Shown here one piece after another: positions 16,448 to 25,200 of a stretch of 64,000 nt of DNA (its first letter is position 1; the number at the start of each line of letters is the position of its first letter). The stretch is from contig NZ_CP108538.1 of the NCBI RefSeq assembly GCF_035994185.1, positions 5,061,501 to 5,125,500 on the forward strand, written 5' to 3'. The DNA is from Streptomyces sp. NBC_01217 (GTDB taxonomy: Bacteria > Actinomycetota > Actinomycetes > Streptomycetales > Streptomycetaceae). Made by a program: the position numbers and the translations under genes. Under the pieces are notes generated by a model. The model did no database searches. It saw nothing but the letters and a program-made list of their open reading frames with translations, and was not told where the DNA came from.

Positions 16448-18091
16448 ATGAGTGTGGACACCAGAACGCCTCGGTTCGACGAACAACCCGCCCTGAGCAT
16501 GACCAAGGTGGACTGCGACCCTGCGCAGGTCATCGTCAACCACGCCAGCTTCCGGGTGCAGCTCGCCCCTGGCCAGCGCCCGCGGCTGCGCGGTCCGGCC
16601 CCCGCCGGTGTGCCCAGGGTCCCCGCCATGAGCGGCGGCACCGGAGCAGTGCGCGGCAGGCGCTCGCCCGTCGTGTGGAGCGGCAGGTCCGCTCCCGGCG
16701 ACCCCGGCGCCACTGGACTCCTCCAGGCCGTACGGAACTCCACCGCGGGCCGCCCGGCCGCCGCGTACGACTCCTATGCCGCGCACGCCGGACACGAGTT
16801 CGACGGCGGGCTCGGCGCGGGCGGCACCCAGGTCATCGACCGTCTCGAAGAGACCCAGCCCAACCCCGTCATCCCCGCGCCCCACCGGCCGGGCCGCCAC
16901 GGCGCAGGGCCCCTGCTGCCGCCGATGCGGAAGGCGGTCGGCGCCTACGACCCGGTCGACACCGGACCGTACGGCCAGGAGGCGTACGACGAGTACGAGT
17001 ACGACGACCTCGTCGACGCCCGGGGGCGGCGTCACGGCAGCGATTCCGTACGGCATGCGTACTATCCCGGGCGCCGGATGAACCTCGGTGTCGTGCTGCT
17101 ACCCATGCGTGTCTTCCTCGGCTTCATCTCCATCTACGCCGGCATGGGCAAGCTGTGCGACCCCGTCTACTTCGACGGCGGCGAGCGCGGCTCCATGGTC
17201 AAGTGGCTGACCTCGCTGCACCCGTGGGCGCTGGCCGAGCCACTGCGCGACTTCGCGCTCTCGCATCCCGTCGGCGCCGGACTGACCGTCGCCTTCCTCC
17301 AGGTCGTCGTCGGCGTCCTCACCGTCCTCGGTCTCTGGCAGCGCGTCGCCGCCTCCGTCGGCGCCCTTCTGTCCGCAGCCCTGCTGGTGACCGTCAGCTG
17401 GCGGACCGTCGCCGTCTACGACACGCCCGACATCATCTACCTCGCCGCCTGGAGCCCGCTGATCATCGCGGGCGCTCCCGTCTACTCCGTGGACGGACGG
17501 CTCGCGGGTGAGGCCTGGCGCAGGCTCGGCCCGCGTTCGGCGATCTGGGACCTGCGCCGCCGGGTGCTGCGCCGGGGCGCCGTCGTCGCCGCAGTCGTCG
17601 TCGGCCTCACCCTTCTCGTGGGTTCCATGCTCGGCGGCGCGGTCCGCTCCTCCGGGGTCGTCACGGTGCCCGGCCCGAACGGCGAACCGACCAACCAGCT
17701 CCCCGGCTCCCCGCTCCCGCAGGAGTCCCGCAGCGGCCGGGCCTCCCACACGCCGGGCGGGCAGCGCCCCTCGCCCTCCCGCAGCAGCGCCTCCACCAGC
17801 CCCTCCGCCGAGGCGTCCACGCCCGCCGCGGACGCGGTCCGCGAGTCCGGTCAGGCGGGGGCGGGTGCCGGGCAGCCGAGCCAGACCCAGGGCACCGTCC
17901 AGCAGCCCCCGCGGCAGACGACCCCGCAGCAGCCCCCGACCAGCAGCTCGGGCCCGAGCTCCTCCGGCTCCTCCGGCACCGGTGGCGGCTCCACGGGCGG
18001 TGGCTCCACGGGCGGTGGTTCGGACGGCGGCGGCTCCGGCGGCGGGACGTCCGGCGGCGGGCAGAACCCCATCGGCGGCCTGCTGGGCTGA
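16448..18091 (+). CDS. DoxX-family membrane protein with long tails
   Basis: 547 residues. Residues 1-210 are hydrophilic. A four-helix DoxX domain follows (about 212-345: VFLGFISIYAGMGKLCDP, AFLQVVVGVLTVLGLWQRVAA, DIIYLAAWSPLIIAGAPVYSVD), plus another helix near 380-400. The last 140 residues are low complexity (Ser/Pro, then Gly-Ser repeats such as GGGSTGGGS). No ribosome-binding site is seen at ATG 16448, so the start is uncertain. DoxX proteins are linked to membrane redox or thiol chemistry; the role here is unknown. Confidence 0.8.
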   Translation: MSVDTRTPRFDEQPALSMTKVDCDPAQVIVNHASFRVQLAPGQRPRLRGPAPAGVPRVPAMSGGTGAVRGRRSPVVWSGRSAPGDPGATGLLQAVRNSTAGRPAAAYDSYAAHAGHEFDGGLGAGGTQVIDRLEETQPNPVIPAPHRPGRHGAGPLLPPMRKAVGAYDPVDTGPYGQEAYDEYEYDDLVDARGRRHGSDSVRHAYYPGRRMNLGVVLLPMRVFLGFISIYAGMGKLCDPVYFDGGERGSMVKWLTSLHPWALAEPLRDFALSHPVGAGLTVAFLQVVVGVLTVLGLWQRVAASVGALLSAALLVTVSWRTVAVYDTPDIIYLAAWSPLIIAGAPVYSVDGRLAGEAWRRLGPRSAIWDLRRRVLRRGAVVAAVVVGLTLLVGSMLGGAVRSSGVVTVPGPNGEPTNQLPGSPLPQESRSGRASHTPGGQRPSPSRSSASTSPSAEASTPAADAVRESGQAGAGAGQPSQTQGTVQQPPRQTTPQQPPTSSSGPSSSGSSGTGGGSTGGGSTGGGSDGGGSGGGTSGGGQNPIGGLLG

Positions 18092-18100
18092 GGCAGCGGC

Positions 18101-18157
18101 GGTACGAGGAGGGGCGGTCACCGGAACGAGAACCCGGTGACCGCCCCTCCTCGTACC
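18101..18157. terminator. Very long bidirectional hairpin
   Basis: Perfect 24-base arms (18101-18124 and 18134-18157) with a nine-base loop lie between the convergent DoxX and nucleotidyltransferase genes. Confidence 0.88.
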
Positions 18158-18161
18158 CCGT

Positions 18162-18881
18162 TCACTGCCCGTCCAGCTCCTTGGCGGCCTCGGTGAGGTC
18201 CTTCGCCGTGTCGATGGCCCGCCAGTACGCGCCGTGCGGCAGCGGGTAGCCGGCGAGCCTGCGCTCGCGGGCCAGGCGCGGGAACGTCGTCCGCTCGTGG
18301 TCGCCCCGGTCCGGCAGCAGCGTGGTGAACGTCGGCGAGAAGACGTACACACCGGCGTTGATCAGATACGGCGACGGCGGCGACTCGATGAAGTCGGTGA
18401 TGTGCCCGAACGCGTCCGTCTCCACGGCGCCCCACGGGATACGGGGGCGGGCCAGGGCCAGTGTGGCGGTCGCATCGCGCTCGGCGTGGAACGCGGCCAT
18501 CTCGCGCAGGGAGAAGCGCGTCCAGATGTCGCCGTTGGTGGCGTACCAGGGCTCGCCCGGATCGGGCAGCCGGGCGGCCGCGTACTTCAGCCCGCCGCCG
18601 CGGCCCAGGGGCTCGGACTCCACGACGGTCGTCACGCGCAGCGGCAGCACCGCCTCCCGCAGCCACTCCTGGAGCACCTCGGCCAGATGACCGCACGACA
18701 CCACGGCGTCGGTCACGCCCTCGGCGGCCAGCCAGGAAAGCTGATGGCCGATGATCGGGGTCCCGGTGCCCGGGATCTCGACCATCGGCTTGGGGCGGTC
18801 GTCGGTGTACGGGCGCAGCCGCGATCCCTGGCCACCCGCCAGGACCACGGCCTGCGTCGGATACGTTTGCATGCCAGGCAC
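18162..18881 (-). CDS. Nucleotidyltransferase, sugar-1-phosphate type
   Basis: 239 residues. The nucleotide-binding signature AVVLAGGQGSRLRPYTDDRPKPMVEI is near the N-terminus and NGDIW, the metal-binding Asp motif, near residue 115. Substrate-binding segments LINAGVYVF and YWRAIDTAKDL follow. It is likely a (d)NTP-sugar pyrophosphorylase for cell-surface glycan precursors; the sugar is unknown. The start is GTG 18881 or ATG 18872; neither has a clear ribosome-binding site. Confidence 0.85.
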   Translation of the reverse strand: MPGMQTYPTQAVVLAGGQGSRLRPYTDDRPKPMVEIPGTGTPIIGHQLSWLAAEGVTDAVVSCGHLAEVLQEWLREAVLPLRVTTVVESEPLGRGGGLKYAAARLPDPGEPWYATNGDIWTRFSLREMAAFHAERDATATLALARPRIPWGAVETDAFGHITDFIESPPSPYLINAGVYVFSPTFTTLLPDRGDHERTTFPRLARERRLAGYPLPHGAYWRAIDTAKDLTEAAKELDGQ

Positions 18882-18906
18882 GATATGCGGTGCCCGGCAC
18901 CGTCCG

Positions 18907-19320
18907 TCAGCTGAACTGTGCGACGCCCGAGGCGAACGACGTGTCGCAGACGGGACGCGAGAACCGGTGGGCGCGCGTCGGTCCGTACTGTTCGACCGCG
19001 GCGCGGCCCAGGGCCTTCGCGATCGACATGCAGTGCCGGGCGAGCGAGGGGCGGCCCTCGACGGAACGCTGCAGGTCCGTCAGCGCGACACCCGGGTCCT
19101 TCTCCCGGAGCTCCACCAGCAGCCGGTCCCGCAGGACGTCATGCGGGGTGCGTGCCTCGGCACGCTTCGGAACGTCCTGAGCCGACGCGGTCAGGACCTG
19201 CGACTCGGAGTTGTGCGCTGCCCACGGCACGCTGGTGACGGCGAGGGTCCCGGAGAGGACCATCACGACGGGCAGTACGAGAGCGAGGGTTCGGCCGATG
19301 CGGCGCGCGGTGTGGGTCAC
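18907..19320 (-). CDS. Small secreted protein of unknown function
   Basis: 137 residues from GTG 19320. It has an N-terminal signal peptide (RRIGRTLALVLPVVMVLSGTLA). The mature region has two Cys (RHCMSIAK and PVCDTS) that could form a disulphide. I do not recognise the family. It runs in the same direction as the nucleotidyltransferase, 26 bases upstream of it. Confidence 0.65.
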   Translation of the reverse strand: MTHTARRIGRTLALVLPVVMVLSGTLAVTSVPWAAHNSESQVLTASAQDVPKRAEARTPHDVLRDRLLVELREKDPGVALTDLQRSVEGRPSLARHCMSIAKALGRAAVEQYGPTRAHRFSRPVCDTSFASGVAQFS

Positions 19321-19410
19321 GCAGCGAGCGTAGCGGGCAGTGATGATTTGGCGACATTTCGTCACCCTTGAGGGGGATGGTTCGAGGGTGTTTTTCGAAT
19401 CCCGTGTTGA

Positions 19411-19458
19411 CGTGCGGCGGTGAAATGGCCGGTGTGCCGGGGATTTCACCGCCGCACG
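19411..19458. terminator. Hairpin upstream of the secreted-protein gene
   Basis: Perfect 16-base arms (19411-19426 and 19443-19458) with a 16-base loop lie between msiK and the small secreted-protein gene. With the next hairpin it forms a double structure after msiK. Confidence 0.6.
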
Positions 19459-19492
19459 GATCCAAACCCGTTCGCGCCCCGTGGCGCGCGAA

Positions 19493-19521
19493 CGGCCCCG
19501 CACGAAGAACGTGCGGGGCCG
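19493..19521 (-). terminator. Terminator after msiK
   Basis: Perfect 12-base arms (19493-19504 and 19510-19521) with loop AAGAA lie 21 bases past the msiK stop. Confidence 0.85.
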
Positions 19522-19542
19522 CCGTGATGCGGGTGCTGGGCG

Positions 19543-20679
19543 TCAGCCGGTGAGGCGCTCGCCCGTCGAGGTGCAGAAGACGTGCAGCTCGTCCGGGCGC
19601 GGCACGACGTGCAGCTTGGTGCCCTTCTCCGGGACGGCGCGGCCGCCGACGCGGACGACGAGGTCCTTGTCCGCGCCGCCGACCTGCGCGGAGCCGTAGA
19701 CGAAGCCGTCGGCGCCGAGCTCCTCGACGACGTTGACCGAGACGGCCAGGCCGGCCGGGGCGTCGTCGCTGTCCTTCGAGAGGGACTTCGCGGCGGCGCC
19801 GCCGTGCTCGACGATGTCGAAGTGCTCGGGGCGGATGCCGACCGTGACGGTCGTGTCGCCCTTGTCCGCGGCGGCGGTGAGCGCCTCGCGGGAGACCGGG
19901 ACGACGCTGTTGCCGAACTTCACGCCGCCGTCGGTGATCGGGACCTCGACCAGGTTCATGGCGGGGGAGCCGATGAAGCCGGCGACGAAGAGGTTGGCCG
20001 GGCGGTCGTACATGTTGCGCGGCGAGTCGACCTGCTGCAGCAGACCGTCCTTGAGGACCGCGACGCGGTCACCCATGGTCAGGGCCTCGACCTGGTCGTG
20101 CGTGACGTAAACGGTCGTGATGCCCAGACGGCGCTGGAGCGAGGCGATCTGCGTACGGGTGGAGACACGGAGCTTGGCGTCGAGGTTCGACAGCGGCTCG
20201 TCCATGAGGAAGACCTGCGGCTCACGGACGATGGCGCGGCCCATCGCGACACGCTGACGCTGACCACCGGAGAGCGCCTTCGGCTTGCGGTCCAGGTACT
20301 CGGTGAGGTCGAGCATCTTGGCAGCTTCTTCGACCTTCGCCCGGATCTCGGTCTTGTTGACACCGGCGATCTTGAGCGCGAAGCCCATGTTGTCCGCGAC
20401 GCTCATGTGCGGGTAGAGCGCGTAGTTCTGGAACACCATGGCGATGTCCCGGTCCTTCGGGGGCAGGTGCGTGACATCGCGGTCGCCGATGCGGATCGCG
20501 CCGCCGTTGACGTCCTCAAGACCCGCGAGCATGCGCAGGGAGGTCGACTTGCCACAACCGGAGGGACCGACGAGGACGAGGAACTCGCCGTCCGCGATGT
20601 CGATCTCGAGCTGGTCCACGGCCGGCTTCGTGGAGCCGGGGTAGACGCGGGACGCCTTGTCGAACGTGACACTGGCCAT
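19543..20679 (-). CDS. msiK: Multiple-sugar ABC transporter ATPase MsiK
   Basis: 378 residues. Walker A VGPSGCGKST (38-47), Q-loop MVFQNYALYPHMSV, signature LSGGQRQRVAMGRA, Walker B VFLMDEPLSNLDA and the H-loop YVTHDQVEA are intact. The C-terminal TOBE domain is MalK-like (VGIRPEHFDI). In streptomycetes MsiK is the shared ATPase for many carbohydrate ABC importers, including chitobiose/GlcNAc and cellobiose systems. It is monocistronic, as expected. GAAGGAGAAG lies upstream of ATG 20679, and a DasR-like operator lies 53 bases further up. Confidence 0.95.
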   Translation of the reverse strand: MASVTFDKASRVYPGSTKPAVDQLEIDIADGEFLVLVGPSGCGKSTSLRMLAGLEDVNGGAIRIGDRDVTHLPPKDRDIAMVFQNYALYPHMSVADNMGFALKIAGVNKTEIRAKVEEAAKMLDLTEYLDRKPKALSGGQRQRVAMGRAIVREPQVFLMDEPLSNLDAKLRVSTRTQIASLQRRLGITTVYVTHDQVEALTMGDRVAVLKDGLLQQVDSPRNMYDRPANLFVAGFIGSPAMNLVEVPITDGGVKFGNSVVPVSREALTAAADKGDTTVTVGIRPEHFDIVEHGGAAAKSLSKDSDDAPAGLAVSVNVVEELGADGFVYGSAQVGGADKDLVVRVGGRAVPEKGTKLHVVPRPDELHVFCTSTGERLTG

Positions 20680-20731
20680 GCTGATTCTTCTCCTTCACCG
20701 GCAGGAACGTGCCGGACGATCCGAGTAAGGG

Positions 20732-20747
20732 AGTGGTCTGGTCCACT
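20732..20747. promoter_or_regulatory. DasR-responsive element (dre)-like site upstream of msiK
   Basis: AGTGGTCTGGTCCACT matches the dre consensus A(C/G)TGGTCTAGACCA(C/G)T at 14 of 16 positions. It lies 53-68 bases before the msiK start. DasR is the GlcNAc-responsive GntR repressor of chitin and GlcNAc genes in streptomycetes. Confidence 0.7.
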
Positions 20748-20858
20748 TGAGTGAACCCTCAGCGAGGCTACCTGGCCATTTGAAATCTGTCAGTAGTTCG
20801 AGGGCCGCGAAATTCGGGGACCGCGAAGGGTGCTGTGTTGGTTACACTTCTCCGGCAT

Positions 20859-20932
20859 GCCTCCTTAGCTCAGCTGGCCAGAGCAACGCACTTGTAATGC
20901 GTAGGTCGTCGGTTCGAATCCGACAGGGGGCT
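20859..20932 (+). tRNA. tRNA-Thr (anticodon UGU)
   Basis: A 74-base cloverleaf. The acceptor GCCTCCT pairs with AGGGGGC (one G-U). The D-arm region is AGCTCAGCTGGCCAGAGCA, the anticodon loop is CTTGTAA (anticodon UGU), and the T arm holds GGTTCGAATCC. No CCA is encoded, which is normal for actinobacteria. Confidence 0.95.
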
Positions 20933-20936
20933 CAGA

Positions 20937-20973
20937 GAAACCCCAGGTCGCACAGCCCGTGATCTGGGGTTTC
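20937..20973 (+). terminator. Terminator after tRNA-Thr
   Basis: GAAACCCCAG (20937-20946) and CTGGGGTTTC (20964-20973) pair perfectly and start four bases after the tRNA. Confidence 0.75.
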
Positions 20974-21109
20974 GTGTTGCTCGGGGTGTGGTGGGTCCGC
21001 CGCGGGCACCCTCATGTGCCCGACAGCCGATGAACTCGGTTTGCCAGGTGGTAGGCGATATGGGCAAATATGAACAAGTCGATTGTTTCGGACCTTAAGG
21101 GGTGCGGGC

Positions 21110-21244
21110 ATGGCCAAGCTCGACATCACCAAGACCAATCCGGCCTTCGAACGGTTGTTCAATCCGATGCTGCGGATGTACCGGCCCAAGCAGGAGGTAC
21201 TGAACGGCACATGGTCGCCCCCTCCGATCACGCCTGCCCCATGA
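21110..21244 (+). CDS. 44-codon ORF, probably a truncated gene
   Basis: It begins MAKLDITKTNPAFERLFNPM and ends in a Pro-rich tail. Codon use and AT content of the first 35 codons differ from the neighbours. AAGGGG lies nine bases upstream. The first part looks like the N-terminus of a real protein, cut short where it meets the next gene; its TGA overlaps that gene's ATG (21241). The family is not recognised. It sits just after tRNA-Thr, a common insertion site. Confidence 0.4.
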   Translation: MAKLDITKTNPAFERLFNPMLRMYRPKQEVLNGTWSPPPITPAP

Positions 21245-23625
21245 CCGCACGGACGCCCGGCGTCCGGTTCGTCATCGACGGGCGGGGCGCTGTCGTGCAG
21301 TGGAGCCGGGAGGCCGAGCGGTTTCTCGGCTACTCCGTGGCGGAGGCCGTGGGGCGTCACGTCACGCTGCTGCTGGACCAGCCGCCGACCGACGCCGAGG
21401 CGGTGGGGCAGGTTGCCGCACGTCACCGGGACGGCCACCGGTTGGCCGTTCGCGCGACGGTGAGCCCGCTCAGCGGACCCGGCGGGGCCCTGCACTGGTC
21501 GGTGCGGCTCATCAGTGCCTCGGACATCGCCCAGGACGAGATCGACGCCGCTCTGCTCCGGGCGCTGCTGACCGAATCCCCGCTCGGTATCCAGGTCGTC
21601 GACGGTGATCTGCGGATCGTGCGCCTGAACCTCTCGGGTCCAGGAGTCCGCGGCGTGGTGGGTGCGCAGGACGTCGGCCGGCACATCCGTGACGTGGCAC
21701 CAGGCCTGGTCGACGAGAACATCGAGCAGAAGATCCGCCACGTCACCCGGACCGGCCGGCCGGTGGCCTTCCTGCACAGCGGCCGCCCGCCCGCGGATCC
21801 CGCCCATGACCATGTCTTCTCGGTGACACTGCTGCCCATGGAGGACGCGGCCGGGCGCCGTATCGGGGCCGTGGTCGCCTCCCAGGACGTGACCGAGCGG
21901 CAACGGGCCCAGGAGCGGCTCGGCCTCCTGGTGGAGGCGGGGAGCCGGATCGGCACCACACTCGACATCGTCACGACGGCGAAGGAGCTGGTCGCCGCGA
22001 TGGTCCCCGCCATGGCTGACATCGCCACGATCGACGTGCTGGACGGCGTGCTCCGCGGCGAGGCGTCCGCACCCGGACCGGTCGGCGAGCAGACGCGGCT
22101 ACGTCGTGCGGCCTTCCTCAGCGCCCAGGAGGTCGACGCGCAGCCGGCCTACGACACCGGGGAGCTGGTCGAGTACATGCTTTCGTCCCATATCGTCGGC
22201 CTCACCGAACTACGACCCGTCCTGGTACCGCACCTGCGGAGGGACGAACTCCCGGCCGGCGACCGCCGCACCGCGCACATCTTCGCCGACTCGGCCCACT
22301 CCCTGATCGTCGTACCGCTCGCTGCCCGCGGCGTGGTCCTGGGCCTGGCCACCTTGTATCGGGCACGACAGTCCGATCCGTACGACGAGGACGATCTCGT
22401 TCTCGTGGCCGAACTGTGCGCCCGGGCGGCTGTGTGCATCGACAACGCACGCCAGTACACCCGCGAGCACAACGCCGCCCAGGCCCTGCAGCGCACCTTG
22501 CTGCCGCGGTCCGTCCCGCAGCAGAACGCCGTGGCGGTGGCCTGGCGTCATGAGTCCGCAAACACCCCCGGAGACTGGTTCGATGTCATCCCCCTGTCCG
22601 GTGCCCGGGTCGCGCTGGTCGTGGGCTGTATGGTCGGCCAGGGCATCGACGCCGCCGCCGCGATGGGGCAACTGCGCATGGCCGTCAACACACTCGCCGC
22701 CCGTGACCTGGCCCCGGACGAGCTGCTCGGCCAACTGCACGACCTGGTGACCGGACACAGCGACGAGCCCGCCGCCGAGTCCCGCGGCGTGCCGGTCAGG
22801 GCGCACATGCAGGGCGCAACCTGCCTGTACGCCGTCTACGACCCCGTCTCACGCCACTGCACAGTCGCCCGGGCCGGTCACCCGGCACCGGTGTTCGCCG
22901 GCCCGCAGGGCGCGTTCGAGATCCCCGACATTCCGCAGGGCCCTGCCCTGGGCACAGGACACCCGCCGTACCGGACCGCCGACTTGGTGCTGCCGGAGAA
23001 CAGCTTCCTCGCGCTGTTCACCACCAGCCCGACACAGCGCGGCCAGATCGACCGATCCCCTGCTGCCCGCACCCTGTGCCAGGTCCTGGGCAGCAATTCG
23101 TATCGCACATTGGAGGATGCCTGCGACGCGTTCGTCCGCGCCCACCAACCCGTCGGCGACGATGGTTTCCTCCTGCTGCTCGCCCGCACCCGGGCGCTGG
23201 ATGCGGACCGGGTCGCGGCCTGGACGCTCTCCCCGGACCCGGCGGTCGTCACCACCGCCCGCGCCCTGAGCCTGCGTCAGCTCGCTCACTGGGGCCTGAA
23301 CGAAATGGACTTCACGACCGAGCTGATCGTCAGCGAGCTCGTCACCAACGCCATCCGCTACGCAACCGGGCCCATCGGCCTGCGCCTGATCCTCGACCGC
23401 GCGCTCATCTGCGAGGTCAGTGACGACAGCAGCACAGCCCCGCACCTGCGCTACGCCTACGAGACCGACGAAGGCGGTCGCGGCCTCTTCCTCATCGCCC
23501 AGATCGCTCGCTGTTGGGGCACCCGCTACTCCGCCCGGGGAAAGACCATCTGGGCCGAACAGGCCCTCCCCGGCCCCAGCACGTCCCGCGCGACAGCCGC
23601 GGAGAGCTCCGCGGCTGCCGCCTGA
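21241..23625 (+). CDS. PAS-GAF-PP2C (SpoIIE-like)-HATPase regulatory protein
   Basis: About 794 residues from ATG 21241. Two PAS domains (about 5-90 and 105-225) are followed by a GAF domain (about 235-400), a SpoIIE/RsbU-type PP2C phosphatase domain (about 415-625) and a C-terminal anti-sigma-factor-like ATPase (about 655-775, with ELIVSELVTNAIRYATGPIGL). Such proteins tune sigma factor activity through anti-sigma antagonists. The first metal-site Asp (Asp445 in GDWFD) is present, but the usual VGD.xGHG reads VGCMVGQG (Cys463), so phosphatase activity is doubtful. No partner anti-sigma or antagonist gene is adjacent. Confidence 0.85.
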   Translation: MTARTPGVRFVIDGRGAVVQWSREAERFLGYSVAEAVGRHVTLLLDQPPTDAEAVGQVAARHRDGHRLAVRATVSPLSGPGGALHWSVRLISASDIAQDEIDAALLRALLTESPLGIQVVDGDLRIVRLNLSGPGVRGVVGAQDVGRHIRDVAPGLVDENIEQKIRHVTRTGRPVAFLHSGRPPADPAHDHVFSVTLLPMEDAAGRRIGAVVASQDVTERQRAQERLGLLVEAGSRIGTTLDIVTTAKELVAAMVPAMADIATIDVLDGVLRGEASAPGPVGEQTRLRRAAFLSAQEVDAQPAYDTGELVEYMLSSHIVGLTELRPVLVPHLRRDELPAGDRRTAHIFADSAHSLIVVPLAARGVVLGLATLYRARQSDPYDEDDLVLVAELCARAAVCIDNARQYTREHNAAQALQRTLLPRSVPQQNAVAVAWRHESANTPGDWFDVIPLSGARVALVVGCMVGQGIDAAAAMGQLRMAVNTLAARDLAPDELLGQLHDLVTGHSDEPAAESRGVPVRAHMQGATCLYAVYDPVSRHCTVARAGHPAPVFAGPQGAFEIPDIPQGPALGTGHPPYRTADLVLPENSFLALFTTSPTQRGQIDRSPAARTLCQVLGSNSYRTLEDACDAFVRAHQPVGDDGFLLLLARTRALDADRVAAWTLSPDPAVVTTARALSLRQLAHWGLNEMDFTTELIVSELVTNAIRYATGPIGLRLILDRALICEVSDDSSTAPHLRYAYETDEGGRGLFLIAQIARCWGTRYSARGKTIWAEQALPGPSTSRATAAESSAAAA

Positions 23626-23679
23626 GGCCGAGCCCGTCGGCGCGAGCGCCGGGTGCGGTCAGCCGGAGCGGTGCTGCTT

Positions 23680-23993
23680 TCAGTAACGCGTGTGGGGCAG
23701 GCGTCGTCGAGCCAGTGGGCCCCGTCCTCGGAGACCACGAGCATCTCCTCCCATTTCACTGCGATGTCGCCCTTGCCGATGTGCGGCTCGACGGCCCACA
23801 GGCCGGTTTCGCAGGGCTGGTCGGCGCCCTCGTTCCAGAGCGGCGTCCGGTTCAGGCGAGGGCGGATCGCGGAGGAGAGGAGGTGTCCGCTGAGGTAGGC
23901 AAGGGCCTGTGGGCTGAATCCGTTGATCCGGAACGTGGGCAGGCGAGTGCCGGGGATCCCGGGCAGCGCGCCGCTGAACACCTTCGCGCACAT
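23680..23993 (-). pseudogene. C-terminal remnant of an M24-family (Xaa-Pro) metallopeptidase
   Basis: The minus strand encodes RINGFSPQALAYLSGHLL and then TGLWAVEPHIGKGDIAVKWEEMLVV, which resembles the end of M24 aminopeptidases, including the metal-site Glu in the EPH context. The upstream part of the frame lacks peptidase sequence and a credible start, so only about 100 residues of the family survive. It lies in the 620-base gap between the phosphatase and Nudix genes. The rest of that gap shows no gene. Confidence 0.5.
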
Positions 23994-24245
23994 GCCGGTC
24001 ACCCCGGACGCCTCGTTCGAGGGCCGTGGTGAGCGCGGGACGCAGGATGTGGGCAAGGCGTGGTCTGGAATTGCTTGCCGAAGTGGGCCATCTTGGGGTT
24101 GAGGCCCTCGGACGTGATCTTTCCGGCGACGCGTTGTCGGCTCGCGCCGCGACGGCCCCCGGTTCACTTCACCCGCGCGGCCGGTAGGTTGAACCGGGCG
24201 GGGCGGGCGGTCGAGGCCGCGGGAGTCGGGGTCCGGAGGGGTGCA

Positions 24246-24698
24246 GTGGAGAGTCGGGTGCGTTCGCGTGTATCGGCGTATGCCGTCGCCGTTGCGCAGG
24301 GGCAGTTGCTGCTGACTCAACTCTCCGATGCCTCACCGGTCTTCGAGCCCGGGCTGTGGCATCTTCCCGGCGGGGGAATCGACCCGGGTGAGCAGCCGCG
24401 GGAGACGCTGGCGCGCGAGCTGTACGAGGAGACCGGCCTCGAACTCCTCGACGCGCGACTGGTGGACGCGCGTGCGTACACGGCCCACCGGCTCGGGATC
24501 AGCTGGAATCTGGTGGGGCTCTTCTACGTCGTCGATCTCAAGCCCGGACCGCTCGCGGTGACCGAGCCCGATGACTCCACCAGCGCGGTCGACTGGCTGC
24601 CCCTGTCCGGCCTGGAGGTCTCGGCGCTGTCCCCGGCCGCGATCGATGCCCTCGGGATGATCGGCGCACACGGGGGACGGACCGCGGGCGCCCGCTGA
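24246..24698 (+). CDS. Nudix hydrolase
   Basis: 150 residues. A complete Nudix box is visible: GGGIDPGEQPRETLARELYE followed directly by ETGLEL, with the metal-binding REL.EE glutamates. GGAGGGG (24235-24241) points to GTG 24246. It hydrolyses a nucleoside diphosphate linked to another group; the substrate is unknown. A longer in-frame extension upstream runs through the region next to the M24 remnant and is unlikely to be coding. Confidence 0.88.
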   Translation: MESRVRSRVSAYAVAVAQGQLLLTQLSDASPVFEPGLWHLPGGGIDPGEQPRETLARELYEETGLELLDARLVDARAYTAHRLGISWNLVGLFYVVDLKPGPLAVTEPDDSTSAVDWLPLSGLEVSALSPAAIDALGMIGAHGGRTAGAR

Positions 24699-24711
24699 GC
24701 CGGATCGTCCA

Positions 24712-25200
24712 TCACGTCGGGGGCCGGTTCGTGGACTCGCGGGCGAACGCCTCCCAGTCCGCGGGCGGCCAGGTCGCCTCCGGTGCGGCGAGGCTGATGT
24801 CGATCACGGTGGCGACGTCCTCGCTGAAGAACCCCTCGATCCCTTTGACCAGCTCCAGGCCCTGGACCGTACGCTCACCCAGCGGGCGGGCCATGCGGTC
24901 GGCGCCCGACGGGATACCGATCGGCCGGTGCCGGGCCAGGCCCGTCGCCCTGCGGGCCGCGCTCTCCTGCCCCGCGACGGTGTAGCCGATCGCCCTGGCC
25001 AGCTCCTCCACCGAGCGCTCCGCAGCCGACTGCAGCTCCCGGATGCCGATCAGGGTCTGTGAGGGCCCGCCCGCGGCCGTATCGCCCCCCGCTGTACGGC
25101 CGTAGACATCCCGCAGATGCTCGGCCTCCTCCCGGAACAGCTTCCCGGCCCGGTCCAGAACCCGAAGCGCGGCCACCATCTGTTCGACGTCCTCGGACAT
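24712..25200 (-). CDS. Conserved hypothetical protein, helical
   Basis: 162 residues, no signal peptide or membrane segment. The N-terminal half is predicted helical (VEQMVAALRVLDRAGKLFREEAEHLRDVYG). The C-terminal part VTVIDISLAAPEATWPPADWEAFA is more varied. AAGGGGG lies upstream of ATG 25200. I do not recognise a named family. It converges on the Nudix gene, 13 bases apart. Confidence 0.65.
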   Translation of the reverse strand: MSEDVEQMVAALRVLDRAGKLFREEAEHLRDVYGRTAGGDTAAGGPSQTLIGIRELQSAAERSVEELARAIGYTVAGQESAARRATGLARHRPIGIPSGADRMARPLGERTVQGLELVKGIEGFFSEDVATVIDISLAAPEATWPPADWEAFARESTNRPPT

